From contig CAJYYA010000010.1 of the NCBI GenBank assembly GCA_913778905.1, positions 1 to 64,000 on the forward strand: a DNA stretch of 64,000 bases, in the 5' to 3' direction. Shown here piece after piece: positions 19,129-27,093 of this stretch; positions within the stretch are counted from its first letter, which is position 1, and every line of letters begins with the position of its first letter. Origin of the DNA: an uncultured Naasia sp. Lineage in GTDB: Bacteria; Actinomycetota; Actinomycetes; Actinomycetales; Microbacteriaceae. Made by a program: the position numbers and the translations under genes. The notes under the pieces were generated by a model. It was not told the origin of the DNA, ran no database searches, and was given only the letters and a program-made list of their open reading frames with translations.

Positions 19129-20070
19129 ATGGCGATCACCGCCGCCGACGCACCCACCCGCGTCGTCACGCCGAAGCCGGCGCCGCCCCGTCGGCGGTCA
19201 CGGCTGAAGATGCGCAACACCCTGATCGGGTGGAGCTTCATCCTCCCCAACTTCCTCGGTTTCGGGCTCCTGACGCTGGTCCCGATCGTCGTGCTGTTCT
19301 ACATGTCGTTCACGAACTGGAACATCTTCGGCACGGCCAACTGGGTGGGGCTCGCCAACTTCCAGCGCCTCATGGGCGACGGCAGCTTCCGCGTCTCGGT
19401 GCTGAACACGCTCTACTACTCGGCGCTCCACATCCCGCTGACCATCGCGGTGTCGCTCGGACTGGCCCTCCTGCTCAACAACAAGATCCGCGGCGTCGCG
19501 TTCTTCCGCACCGCCGCGTTCTTCCCCTACATCACCTCGATCGTCGCGATCGCGGTCGTGTGGAACCTGCTGTTCAGCCCCGAGTTCGGCCCCATTAACG
19601 AGTTCCTCCGCTTCATCGGCATCGCGAACCCGCCCGGCTGGCTGACCTCGCCGGATTGGGCGATGATCGCGGTCGTCATCGTCGGCACCTGGCGCGACAT
19701 GGGCTACTACATGATCCTGTTCCTGGCGGGTCTGCAGACGGTTCCGCGCGAACTCCACGAGGCCGCTCGCGTCGACGGCGCCGGCATCTGGCAGCGCTTC
19801 GTCAACGTGACCCTGCCGTGCCTCCGGCCCACGATGTTCTTCGTCACCGTGATGCTGACGATCAACTCGTTCAAGATCTTCGACCTGATCCTCGTCATGA
19901 CCGAGGGCGGGCCCGGTCAGTCCACCCTCGTGCTCTCGCAGTTCATCTACCGCAAGGGCTTCATGGAGAACCAGTTCGGCTACGCCTCGGCCGCCGCGGT
20001 GGCGCTGTTCTTCATGTGCATCGTCGTGACCGTCCTGCAGTTCCTCTGGAACAAGAAGCGGAGCATCTGA
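19129..20070 (+). CDS. Carbohydrate ABC transporter permease (MalF/UgpA type)
   Basis: This is one of two membrane subunits of the CUT1 importer. The 313-residue protein has six predicted transmembrane helices after a basic N-terminus, and the ATPase-contact EAA loop reads LHEAARVDGAGIWQRFVNV near residue 210. The ATG at 19129 is preceded by AAGGAG; a longer in-frame start at 19012 adds only arginine- and proline-rich sequence. Its TGA overlaps the ATG of the next permease by one base (TGATG). Neither this operon nor the rest of the window encodes an ATP-binding subunit, so a shared ATPase elsewhere is expected. Confidence 0.92.
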   Translation: MAITAADAPTRVVTPKPAPPRRRSRLKMRNTLIGWSFILPNFLGFGLLTLVPIVVLFYMSFTNWNIFGTANWVGLANFQRLMGDGSFRVSVLNTLYYSALHIPLTIAVSLGLALLLNNKIRGVAFFRTAAFFPYITSIVAIAVVWNLLFSPEFGPINEFLRFIGIANPPGWLTSPDWAMIAVVIVGTWRDMGYYMILFLAGLQTVPRELHEAARVDGAGIWQRFVNVTLPCLRPTMFFVTVMLTINSFKIFDLILVMTEGGPGQSTLVLSQFIYRKGFMENQFGYASAAAVALFFMCIVVTVLQFLWNKKRSI

Positions 20071-21029
20071 TGAGCGGAACGACGCAGACGCAGTCGGACC
20101 TGCAGACCCTCGCGCTGGTGGCGGCCGAGAAGCCGCGCGGCCTGCGCAAACTCTCCGGGCCGTCCGGGGATCCGGGCCCGAAGACGAGCACGGAGAAGAC
20201 CGACCCCCGTCGTCGGATCGGTCGCATCGCGCTCTACGCGGCCCTCACGATCTTCGCCATCGGGCTGCTGACTCCCTTCGCCTGGATGGTGCTCAGCTCG
20301 CTCAAATCGGCCAACGAGGTGTTCGCGGTCCCGATCCGGTGGCTTCCCGAGGCCTGGGTGTGGCAGAACTACGTCGACATCTGGGCGAAGTCGGACATCC
20401 TGACCTGGATCCGCAACACGCTCTTCCTGGCCGTGGTCGTCACCTTCCTCCAGGTGCTGACCGGCTCGTTCGCCGCCTACGGGTTCGCCCGCATGCGATT
20501 CCGCGGTCGGGATGCACTGTTCCTCCTCTACATCGGCACCATCGCGGTGCCGTGGCAGTCGTACATGATCCCGCAGTTCATCCTGCTCTCGAACTTCAAG
20601 GTCTCGAACACGCTGTGGGCGATCATCCTGCTGCAGGCGTTTGGAGCGTTCGGCGTCTTCCTGATGAAGCAGTTCTACGAGACGATCCCCGAGGAACTGT
20701 CGGAGGCCGCGCGTCTCGACGGGCTCAGCGAATACGCCATCTGGCGCAAGATCATGCTGCCGCTGTCGATCCCGGCTCTCGCGAGCCTCACGCTGCTGAC
20801 GTTCGTCAACACGTGGAACGACTACCTCGGGCCGCTCATCTACCTGCGCAACCCCGACCTGTGGACCATCCAGCTGGGGCTCAAGAGCTTCGTCTCGAAC
20901 CTCTACGACACCAACTACGCGCTGCTGTTCGCGGGCCTGACGATCTCGGTCATCCCCATCGCGATCATCTTCCTCCTCGGCCAGAAATACTTCGTCGAGG
21001 GCCTGGCGACCAGCGGACTGAAGGGCTGA
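20070..21029 (+). CDS. Carbohydrate ABC transporter permease (MalG/UgpE type)
   Basis: This second membrane subunit of the same importer has 319 residues. It starts with about 50 hydrophilic residues (MSGTTQTQSDLQ), followed by six predicted helices beginning IALYAALTIFAIGLLTPFAW. The EAA loop reads LSEAARLDGLSEYAIWRKIM near residue 210, and the C-terminus KYFVEGLATSGLKG is typical of MalG-type subunits. The start overlaps the stop of the first permease, which indicates coupled translation. The DUF624 gene follows after 4 bp. Confidence 0.92.
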   Translation: MSGTTQTQSDLQTLALVAAEKPRGLRKLSGPSGDPGPKTSTEKTDPRRRIGRIALYAALTIFAIGLLTPFAWMVLSSLKSANEVFAVPIRWLPEAWVWQNYVDIWAKSDILTWIRNTLFLAVVVTFLQVLTGSFAAYGFARMRFRGRDALFLLYIGTIAVPWQSYMIPQFILLSNFKVSNTLWAIILLQAFGAFGVFLMKQFYETIPEELSEAARLDGLSEYAIWRKIMLPLSIPALASLTLLTFVNTWNDYLGPLIYLRNPDLWTIQLGLKSFVSNLYDTNYALLFAGLTISVIPIAIIFLLGQKYFVEGLATSGLKG

Positions 21030-21033
21030 GTCG

Positions 21034-21723
21034 ATGAGGAACATCAATCGCCTCGTCACGCACGAGACCTGGGCGAGCGTCATCGGGATGGTCTACCTCG
21101 GTCTGATCGTCAACCTGCTGCTCCTTCTGACCTGCCTCCCGTTCGTGGTGCTGCTCGCCACGACCGATCCGACGAGGTCGTGGCCGCTCCTCGCGGCCGC
21201 GGCCGCCGCTGCCGCACCCGGGGCGACCGCCGCTTTCCGGGCCTTCCGCGAACACGACGCGAGCAGGCTCGGCCCGGCGCGCGCCTTCGTCCTGGGCCTT
21301 CGGCAGACCTGGCGTCGCGCCCTCGTCATCGGTGCGGTGGTCGTCGCGATCGTCGTCGTGGCTCTCGTCGACGTCCGTCTGCTGTCCGCCACTCCGTTCG
21401 CGGTGGCCGTCGTCCCGCTGCTCGGCGTGGTGGCGGTGCTCGCGATCGCGGTCGGGATGTTGTCGCTCGTCGCCCTCGCCGAGGCTCCCGACGCTCGGCT
21501 GCGCGACATCGTGAAGGCCTCCGCTTACCTCTCCATGCGGCGCTGGTACCTCACCGCCGTGTCCCTCATCGGGATCGTCGCGCAGGGGGCCGTGTTCACC
21601 ACAGCGCCCGCCATCGGTCTGGGTGTGACGGCCTCCGCCGTCCTCTACCTGGTGTGGGCCAACTCGCGCTTCACGCTCCGCCCCGTCCTCGCCCTCGACG
21701 AGGCCGGCGCCGTCCGCGCCTGA
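21034..21723 (+). CDS. DUF624 (YesL-like) membrane protein
   Basis: This 229-residue integral membrane protein resembles DUF624/YesL proteins. They are regularly found beside CUT1 importers for plant-type oligosaccharides and have no proven function. About five hydrophobic helices are visible, the first at residues 16-40 (VIGMVYLGLIVNLLLLLTC). The family features of a THETWASVIG N-terminus and a late RRWYLTAVSL segment near residue 168 are present. It starts 4 bp after the second permease and is part of the same transcript. A role in assembly or regulation of the transporter is only an inference. Confidence 0.8.
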   Translation: MRNINRLVTHETWASVIGMVYLGLIVNLLLLLTCLPFVVLLATTDPTRSWPLLAAAAAAAAPGATAAFRAFREHDASRLGPARAFVLGLRQTWRRALVIGAVVVAIVVVALVDVRLLSATPFAVAVVPLLGVVAVLAIAVGMLSLVALAEAPDARLRDIVKASAYLSMRRWYLTAVSLIGIVAQGAVFTTAPAIGLGVTASAVLYLVWANSRFTLRPVLALDEAGAVRA

Positions 21724-21766
21724 CGCACGTCTCGTCCCGATCTCTTCTTCTCGAAGGAACACGTTC

Positions 21767-22951
21767 ATGACCTTCACCTCGCCCGTTCAGGGCTTGACCT
21801 CGCGCGCCGTCGATCAGGCGATCACGGCCGCGCTCTCCACGATCCGCCGGAACGAGCAGACCTTCGGGTCCGCCTATCCGGGCGACACGACCATCGACGA
21901 TCGCTACCACCCTCGGCCGGCGGACGGGATCTTCCCGCTGGGAGGGAACCGCGGCTGGACGACCAGCTTCCGCACCGGAGTCCTGTGGCTCGCGTGGGAG
22001 CTCGAGCACGACGAGTCGCTCCGGGACGCAGCGCTCCGCGACGCCCGCGACTGGGAGCGCCGGGTTCGCGCCGAGGAGGATCTCGACACCCACGACCTCG
22101 GCTTCCTCACCTCGCTGTCGACCATCCCGGCCTGGCGTCTCCTCGGCGACGAGCAGGCGCGGAAGGCCTCGATCCTCGCCGCCGAGCACCTCATGCGACG
22201 GTTCCTCGAGCCCGCCGGCATCATCCAGGCGTGGGGCGACCTGTCGGATCCCCTTCAGCGGGGCCGCACGATCATCGACAGCCTCCTCAACATGCCGCTG
22301 CTCACGTGGGCGGGGGAGGAGACGGGGGACCCGCGCTTCGCGGACGCCGTGCGCCGACACACCGTGCAGCTGCACGACCACATCCTCCGGGCCGACGACT
22401 CCACCTTCCACACCTTCTACTGGGATCCCGAGACAGGGGAGCCGCTTCGCGGAGCCACCGAGCAGGGCGCCTTCGACGAGTCGTGCTGGGCGCGCGGCCA
22501 GGCCTGGGGCGTCTACGGTTTCGCGCTCAACTACTCGGCCACCGGGGACGAGCGGTTGCTCGACGCGGCACGCCGCTGCGCCGACCATTTCCTCGCCCGC
22601 CTCCCGCTCGACCAGGTGCCCTTCTGGGATCTCGTGTACACCGACGGCAGCGAGGCTCCCCGCGACAGCTCATCCGGCGCGATCGCGGTCTGCGGGCTGC
22701 TGCAGCTCGCGGCGGTAGAGACGGACCCGGGACGCGCGACGGAGTGGGTGGACCGCGCTCACGCGATCCTCGCCTCGCTCATCGAGCACTACACGCCGGC
22801 GCGGCCTGAGGACTCGGACGCTCTGCTGCTGCACTCCGTGTACGACCTGCCGAAGGACAACGGCGTCGACGAGGGCACGCTCTGGGGCGATTACTTCTTC
22901 CTCGAGGCGCTCATGCGGGTCAGTCGTCCGGAATGGACGCGGTACTGGTGA
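21767..22951 (+). CDS. Unsaturated glucuronyl hydrolase, GH88 family
   Basis: GH88 enzymes hydrate the 4,5-double bond of the unsaturated uronic acid left by polysaccharide lyases and so release it from oligosaccharides. The 394-residue protein has the (alpha/alpha)6-barrel signatures. LDTHDLGFLTS near residue 106 carries the first catalytic Asp, and RTIIDSLLNMPLLTWA near 166 carries the second. FDESCWARGQAWGVYGFAL near 230 and the C-terminal DNGVDEGTLWGDYFFLEAL also fit. AAGGAA precedes the ATG. No secretion signal is visible, so it acts in the cytoplasm after import. The immediate neighbours that process the freed unsaturated uronate (KduI, KduD) support the assignment. Confidence 0.92.
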   Translation: MTFTSPVQGLTSRAVDQAITAALSTIRRNEQTFGSAYPGDTTIDDRYHPRPADGIFPLGGNRGWTTSFRTGVLWLAWELEHDESLRDAALRDARDWERRVRAEEDLDTHDLGFLTSLSTIPAWRLLGDEQARKASILAAEHLMRRFLEPAGIIQAWGDLSDPLQRGRTIIDSLLNMPLLTWAGEETGDPRFADAVRRHTVQLHDHILRADDSTFHTFYWDPETGEPLRGATEQGAFDESCWARGQAWGVYGFALNYSATGDERLLDAARRCADHFLARLPLDQVPFWDLVYTDGSEAPRDSSSGAIAVCGLLQLAAVETDPGRATEWVDRAHAILASLIEHYTPARPEDSDALLLHSVYDLPKDNGVDEGTLWGDYFFLEALMRVSRPEWTRYW

Positions 22952-23826
22952 GGCTCGTCTCCTTCCCCGGCGGCCGGGGCGCTCAGCCCGGTGCCGTCGT
23001 GGCGACTGCCGACGGGGACCGCCTGCTCGACCTCGGCCATCTCGCCCGCGACGTCACGTCGCTCCTGGGTGACGATGCCGCGCTGGCCGCGGCTCGGGCC
23101 GAGATCGAGGCTGCCGGTCCCGCCGTCCTGGTCGACTTCGACCCCACCGTGCTCCTCGCTCCCGTCGTCCCGTCGAAGATCCTCTGCCTCGGGTACAACT
23201 ACCGCGGCCACGTGCCAGACGGGACGGACCCCACCGCCGATGATCCGGAGTGGCCCGATGTCTTCGCGAAGACCGCGAACACGCTCGGTGGGCCGAACGA
23301 TCCGGTGGTGATCCCGTTCGATGCGACGGACGTGGATTATGAGGGCGAGCTGGCGATCGTCATCTCCCGGCGCGCGAGCCGGGTCGGCATCAATGAGGCG
23401 TTCGACCATGTCGGCGGCTACTCGATCCTCAACGACGTGTCCGACCGAGCCTGGCAGCGACGGCAGAGTCAGTGGCTGCTGGGCAAGTGCTCGGACGGCT
23501 TCGCGCCGGTCGGCCCGTGGGTCGTGACGCCCGATGAGGTGCCCGATCCGCAGGACCTGCTCGTCGAGGTCGTGCGCGATGGCGAGGTCACGGTGTCGCA
23601 ATCGACCTCGACCACGATCTTTAGCGTCGCTTTCGTCATCCACCACCTCAGTCAGGTGCTCACGCTCGAGCCCGGCGATGTGGTGACGACCGGCACCCCG
23701 CAGAAGCTCCCGGAGGCCCAAGCCGCCCACCGCCCGTTGCGTGGCGGCGACTCCGTCACGGTGCGGATCTCCGGTGTCGGCGCACTCACCACCCGTTTCA
23801 TCGACGCCCCGGAGGCCACCTCATGA
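22948..23826 (+). CDS. Fumarylacetoacetate hydrolase (FAH) family protein
   Basis: This 292-residue protein is of the FAH family, metal-dependent enzymes that hydrolyse or decarboxylate keto-acids. It has KILCLGYNYRGHVPD near residue 70, DYEGELAIVISRRASRV near 117 with the acidic metal ligands, GYSILNDVSDRAWQR near 143 and LEPGDVVTTGTPQ near 238. The GTG at 22948 overlaps the TGA of the GH88 gene (GTGA); an ATG at 22933 five codons upstream is the alternative. Its own stop overlaps the ATG of kduD. Some sugar-acid pathways pair an FAH hydrolase with an SDR dehydrogenase to cleave 2,4-diketo-3-deoxy acids, so a side branch is possible. The substrate here is unknown. Confidence 0.85.
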   Translation: MRLVSFPGGRGAQPGAVVATADGDRLLDLGHLARDVTSLLGDDAALAAARAEIEAAGPAVLVDFDPTVLLAPVVPSKILCLGYNYRGHVPDGTDPTADDPEWPDVFAKTANTLGGPNDPVVIPFDATDVDYEGELAIVISRRASRVGINEAFDHVGGYSILNDVSDRAWQRRQSQWLLGKCSDGFAPVGPWVVTPDEVPDPQDLLVEVVRDGEVTVSQSTSTTIFSVAFVIHHLSQVLTLEPGDVVTTGTPQKLPEAQAAHRPLRGGDSVTVRISGVGALTTRFIDAPEATS

Positions 23827-24587
23827 TCCTCGACACCTTCCGGCTGGACGGTCGGGTCGCCCTCGTCACCGGGTCGAGCCGCGGGCTCGGCCGTGCGGCA
23901 GCGCTCGCATTGGCCGAGGCCGGCGCCGACCTGGCCCTGCTCGACCGCGGCGACGCGACCGAGACGGCCGAACTCGTCGAGGCGACGGGCCGACGGGTCC
24001 ATCGCATCCGCCGCGACCTCGTCGCGGCGACTCCGGCTCAACTCGCCTCGGCGGTCGAGGAGACCGTCGCAGAGCTCGGCGGCCTCGACATCCTCGTCAA
24101 CAACGCGGGCACCATCCGGCGGGCGCCCGCCGCCGAGCACGCCGCCTCGGACTGGGACGACGTCATGGCCGTCAACGTCGACTCGGTGTTCCACCTGTCC
24201 CAGGCCGCGGGGCGGCACATGATCGCGGCCGGGCGAGGGCGCATCATCAACGTCGCCTCGATGCTCTCGTTCCAGGGCGGCATCCTCGTGCCCGGCTACA
24301 CCGCCTCGAAGCACGCCGTCGCCGGCCTGACCAAGGCGTTCGCGAACGAGTGGGCGGCCGCCGGGGTGACGGTCAACGCCATCGCACCCGGCTACATGGC
24401 GACCGACAACACGGCCCCGCTGCGCGCCGACGAGGATCGCGCGACATCCATCCTGTCCCGCATCCCCGCGGGCCGATGGGGCGAGGGCAGCGACATCCAG
24501 GGGGCCTTCGTCTTCCTCGCCTCCGATGCCGCCGCCTACGTGACCGGTGCCGTCATCCCCGTCGACGGCGGGTGGCTCGTGCGCTGA
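23823..24587 (+). CDS. kduD: 2-dehydro-3-deoxy-D-gluconate 5-dehydrogenase
   Basis: KduD reduces 2,5-diketo-3-deoxygluconate to 2-keto-3-deoxygluconate with NAD(P)H. The 254-residue short-chain dehydrogenase starts MILDTFRLDGRVALVTG, close to the enterobacterial KduD N-terminus. It has the TGSSRGLG cofactor loop, NNAG near residue 93, catalytic Ser in ASMLSFQGG, YTASK near 159, GYMATDNT near 197 and PVDGGWL at the end. The LSFQGG and GYMATDNT stretches are specific to KduD-like members. The ATG overlaps the FAH stop (ATGA). The kduI gene follows after 59 bp. Confidence 0.92.
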   Translation: MILDTFRLDGRVALVTGSSRGLGRAAALALAEAGADLALLDRGDATETAELVEATGRRVHRIRRDLVAATPAQLASAVEETVAELGGLDILVNNAGTIRRAPAAEHAASDWDDVMAVNVDSVFHLSQAAGRHMIAAGRGRIINVASMLSFQGGILVPGYTASKHAVAGLTKAFANEWAAAGVTVNAIAPGYMATDNTAPLRADEDRATSILSRIPAGRWGEGSDIQGAFVFLASDAAAYVTGAVIPVDGGWLVR

Positions 24588-24646
24588 TCGCACGGCCCCG
24601 GCACCCTCGAATCCTCTTTCCCCTCGACCTACCAGGAGCTGCACCC

Positions 24647-25504
24647 GTGACCGAGACCAACATCCCCCAGCGCTACGCGACCAATCCGGCCCAGATCCCG
24701 GGCATGTCGACCGAGGAGCTGCGCGAGACGTTCCTCATCTCCGAGGTGTTCGTTCCCGGTGAGATCCGTCTCACCTACACCCACCACGACCGGGTCGTGC
24801 TCGGCGGAGCCACGCCGGCAGGGACGACGCTCACACTCACCGGCTACCCCGAGATCCGCAGCGAGACGTTCCTCGAGCATCGAGAGCTCGGGATCGTCAA
24901 CGTCGGCGGGCCCGGAGTCGTCACGGCCGACGGCGAGACCTACCGTCTGGTCACCGGCGCGTGCCTGTACCTCGGGCGCGGAACGGGCGACATCGCCTTT
25001 GCGGATGACGCGGAGGCCGGCGACGCGGACGGCGGCGCGCAGTTCTACCTGTTCTCGGCTCCTGCCCACACGGCCTTCCCTGCGGCGCTCGTGTCGCCCG
25101 GCGAGGGAACGGTGCGCGAGCTCGGCGACCAGCTGACCTCGAACCGTCGCACGCTCAATCAATACATCCACGAGAACGGCATCCGGAGCTGCCAGATCGT
25201 CATGGGCGTCACGCAGCTGCACCCGGGGTCGATGTGGAACACCATGCCGGCGCACACCCACGACCGGCGCACCGAGTGCTACCTCTACTTCGACATTCCG
25301 GAGGACGCCCGCGTGCTGCACCTGATGGGCGAGCGCCAGGAGACCCGTCACCTCGTCATCGCGGACCGTCAGGCCGTGATCTCGCCCAGCTGGTCGCTCC
25401 ATTCGGGCGTCGGCACCGCCGCGTACTCATTCGTGTGGGCGATGGCGGGAGAGAACCAGGCGTTCGACGACATGGACGCCGCGCCGGTCACCGAACTGCG
25501 CTGA
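24647..25504 (+). CDS. kduI: 5-dehydro-4-deoxy-D-glucuronate isomerase
   Basis: KduI isomerises the linear unsaturated-uronate product (5-keto-4-deoxyuronate) to 2,5-diketo-3-deoxygluconate, the substrate of KduD. The 285-residue cupin-fold protein has VPGEIRLTYTHHDRVVLGG near residue 38. The zinc-binding MPAHTHDRRTECYLYF region near 198-213 provides His, His and Glu. PSWSLHSGVGTAAYSFVWAM near the C-terminus adds the fourth ligand His. The GTG at 24647 follows AGGAG at 8 bases and is preferred over ATG codons further upstream that lie inside kduD. It sits between kduD and the sugar kinase. Confidence 0.93.
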   Translation: MTETNIPQRYATNPAQIPGMSTEELRETFLISEVFVPGEIRLTYTHHDRVVLGGATPAGTTLTLTGYPEIRSETFLEHRELGIVNVGGPGVVTADGETYRLVTGACLYLGRGTGDIAFADDAEAGDADGGAQFYLFSAPAHTAFPAALVSPGEGTVRELGDQLTSNRRTLNQYIHENGIRSCQIVMGVTQLHPGSMWNTMPAHTHDRRTECYLYFDIPEDARVLHLMGERQETRHLVIADRQAVISPSWSLHSGVGTAAYSFVWAMAGENQAFDDMDAAPVTELR

Positions 25505-25509
25505 TCGAC

Positions 25510-26448
25510 GTGGCCGACTTCTCGCCGTCGCCCGCACGGATGCTTCTCGCGGTGGGGGAGACCATGGCCATGGTCACGCCCACCACGGCGGTGGCGGTCC
25601 GGGGCGCGGACGCGTTCCGCGTCGAGGCAGGCGGTGCCGAGTCGAATGTGGCCGCCCACGTCGCCGCTCTGGGGCATCACGCGAGGTGGTTCAGCAGGCT
25701 CGGTGACGACCCTCTGGGGCACCGCATCCTCGACGCGCTCGCGGAACGGGGCGTCGACACCTCGTCGGTGATCATCGACAGGACCGGTCCGACCGGTCTC
25801 TACGTGAAGGATCCGGGGCGGGGTGTGCACTACTACCGGCGGGGATCCGCGGCGTCGGCGCTCGCGCCCGCCGACGTCGACCGGGTGGACTTCGACGGCG
25901 TCGATCTGCTGCACGTCTCGGGGATCACCGCCGCCATCTCGGATTCGGCGGCCCTCTTCCTGGCCCGGCTGCTGGAGCGCGCTCGCGACGCCGGCATCCC
26001 GCGTTCGTTCGACGTCAATCACCGTGCGCCGCTCTGGACCATCGAGACCGCCGCGCCCGTGCTCCTCGAACTCGCCCGCGACGCCGACGTCGTCTTCGTG
26101 GGTCGTGACGAGGCCGAGGCGCTGTGGGGCACCTCGACCGCGGGGGCGGTGCGCGACCTGCTGCACGACGTCCCCGAGCTCATCGTCAAGGACGGTGATG
26201 TCGGTGCGACCGCATACGCGGACGCCGGGGTCGTCTTCGAGCCCGCGCTCCGGGTCGAGGTGCTCGAGGCGGTGGGGGCCGGAGACGCCTTCGCGGGCGG
26301 GTACCTCGCCGGCCGCCTGTCCGGCCACCCCGTAGCTCAGCGCCTCCGGAGCGGCCACGAGCGTGCCGCGCAGGTCCTTGCAACCACGTCGGACATCCCC
26401 GATGAACCATCGCCTGCGGCCGACCGCCGCCGGCCCACCCGCCAGTAG
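25510..26448 (+). CDS. kdgK: PfkB-family sugar kinase, probable 2-keto-3-deoxygluconate kinase
   Basis: This enzyme should phosphorylate 2-keto-3-deoxygluconate to KDPG with ATP. The 312-residue ribokinase-fold protein has GGAESNVAAHVAALG near residue 41 and the second PfkB signature with the catalytic Asp in AVGAGDAFAGGYLAG near 256. NHRAPLW near 172 and the KDG-kinase-like YYRRGSAASAL segment near 115 also fit. The start is uncertain: GTG at 25510 gives 312 residues, and ATG at 25540 gives 302 beginning MLLAVGETMAM. Neither has a strong ribosome site. Its place between kduI and the KDPG aldolase gene decides the specificity call. Confidence 0.85.
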   Translation: MADFSPSPARMLLAVGETMAMVTPTTAVAVRGADAFRVEAGGAESNVAAHVAALGHHARWFSRLGDDPLGHRILDALAERGVDTSSVIIDRTGPTGLYVKDPGRGVHYYRRGSAASALAPADVDRVDFDGVDLLHVSGITAAISDSAALFLARLLERARDAGIPRSFDVNHRAPLWTIETAAPVLLELARDADVVFVGRDEAEALWGTSTAGAVRDLLHDVPELIVKDGDVGATAYADAGVVFEPALRVEVLEAVGAGDAFAGGYLAGRLSGHPVAQRLRSGHERAAQVLATTSDIPDEPSPAADRRRPTRQ

Positions 26449-26463
26449 GAAAAGAGCTCAACG

Positions 26464-27093
26464 ATGACTTCGACCGCACCCGACGCCACCACGTCCTGGT
26501 TCGAGACCGCCTTCGCGAGCGCCCCGATCATGGCGATCCTCCGCGGAATGGGGGTCGAGCGGTCGCTCCGGCTCTCCGAGACCGCGTGGGGTCTGGGGAT
26601 CGACTCCGTCGAGGTGCCGCTGCAGACCGAGGAGGACGAGCGCGCGCTCCGGGCGGTCGTGGCGCTGGCCGCCGAGCGGGGGAAGGTGGTCGGCGCAGGG
26701 ACCGTCGTGACCGCCCACCAGGTCGACGTTGCCGCGGCGGCGGGGGCGGCTTACCTCGTGTCGCCTGGACTGGATGCGGCGATCGTGCGTGCCGCCGAGA
26801 GCGCAGGGATCCCGATCCTGCCCGGTGTGGCGACGCCGAGCGAGGTGCAGCTGGCGCTCTCGCTGGGCCTCAGATGGGTCAAGGCGTTCCCGGCCACCTG
26901 GCTGGGGCCGGACTGGTTCGGCCACATTCGTGGGCCGTTCCCGCAGATGCGCTTCGTGGCGACGGGAGGACTGCACGCGGGCAACGTCCAGCGCTATCTC
27001 GACGCCGGCGTGCGTGTGGCGGCCGTGGGCTCGGCGCTGGAGGACGCGTCCCAGCTGACCCGCCTGAGCGAGATCCTCGGCTCCCGTCCCTAG
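26464..27093 (+). CDS. eda: 2-dehydro-3-deoxy-phosphogluconate (KDPG) aldolase
   Basis: Eda splits KDPG into pyruvate and glyceraldehyde 3-phosphate and finishes the uronate pathway. The 209-residue TIM-barrel protein has IMAILRGM near residue 22, SVEVPLQTEE near 47 with the conserved Glu, GAGTVVTAHQVDVA near 77, the Schiff-base lysine in WVKAFPA near 140, and ATGGLHAGN near 161. AGGAAAAGAG lies 15 bp after the kinase gene stop and before the ATG. Its TAG stop and the CTA of the convergent regulator overlap on the palindrome CTAG, so there is no room for a separate terminator. Confidence 0.93.
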   Translation: MTSTAPDATTSWFETAFASAPIMAILRGMGVERSLRLSETAWGLGIDSVEVPLQTEEDERALRAVVALAAERGKVVGAGTVVTAHQVDVAAAAGAAYLVSPGLDAAIVRAAESAGIPILPGVATPSEVQLALSLGLRWVKAFPATWLGPDWFGHIRGPFPQMRFVATGGLHAGNVQRYLDAGVRVAAVGSALEDASQLTRLSEILGSRP

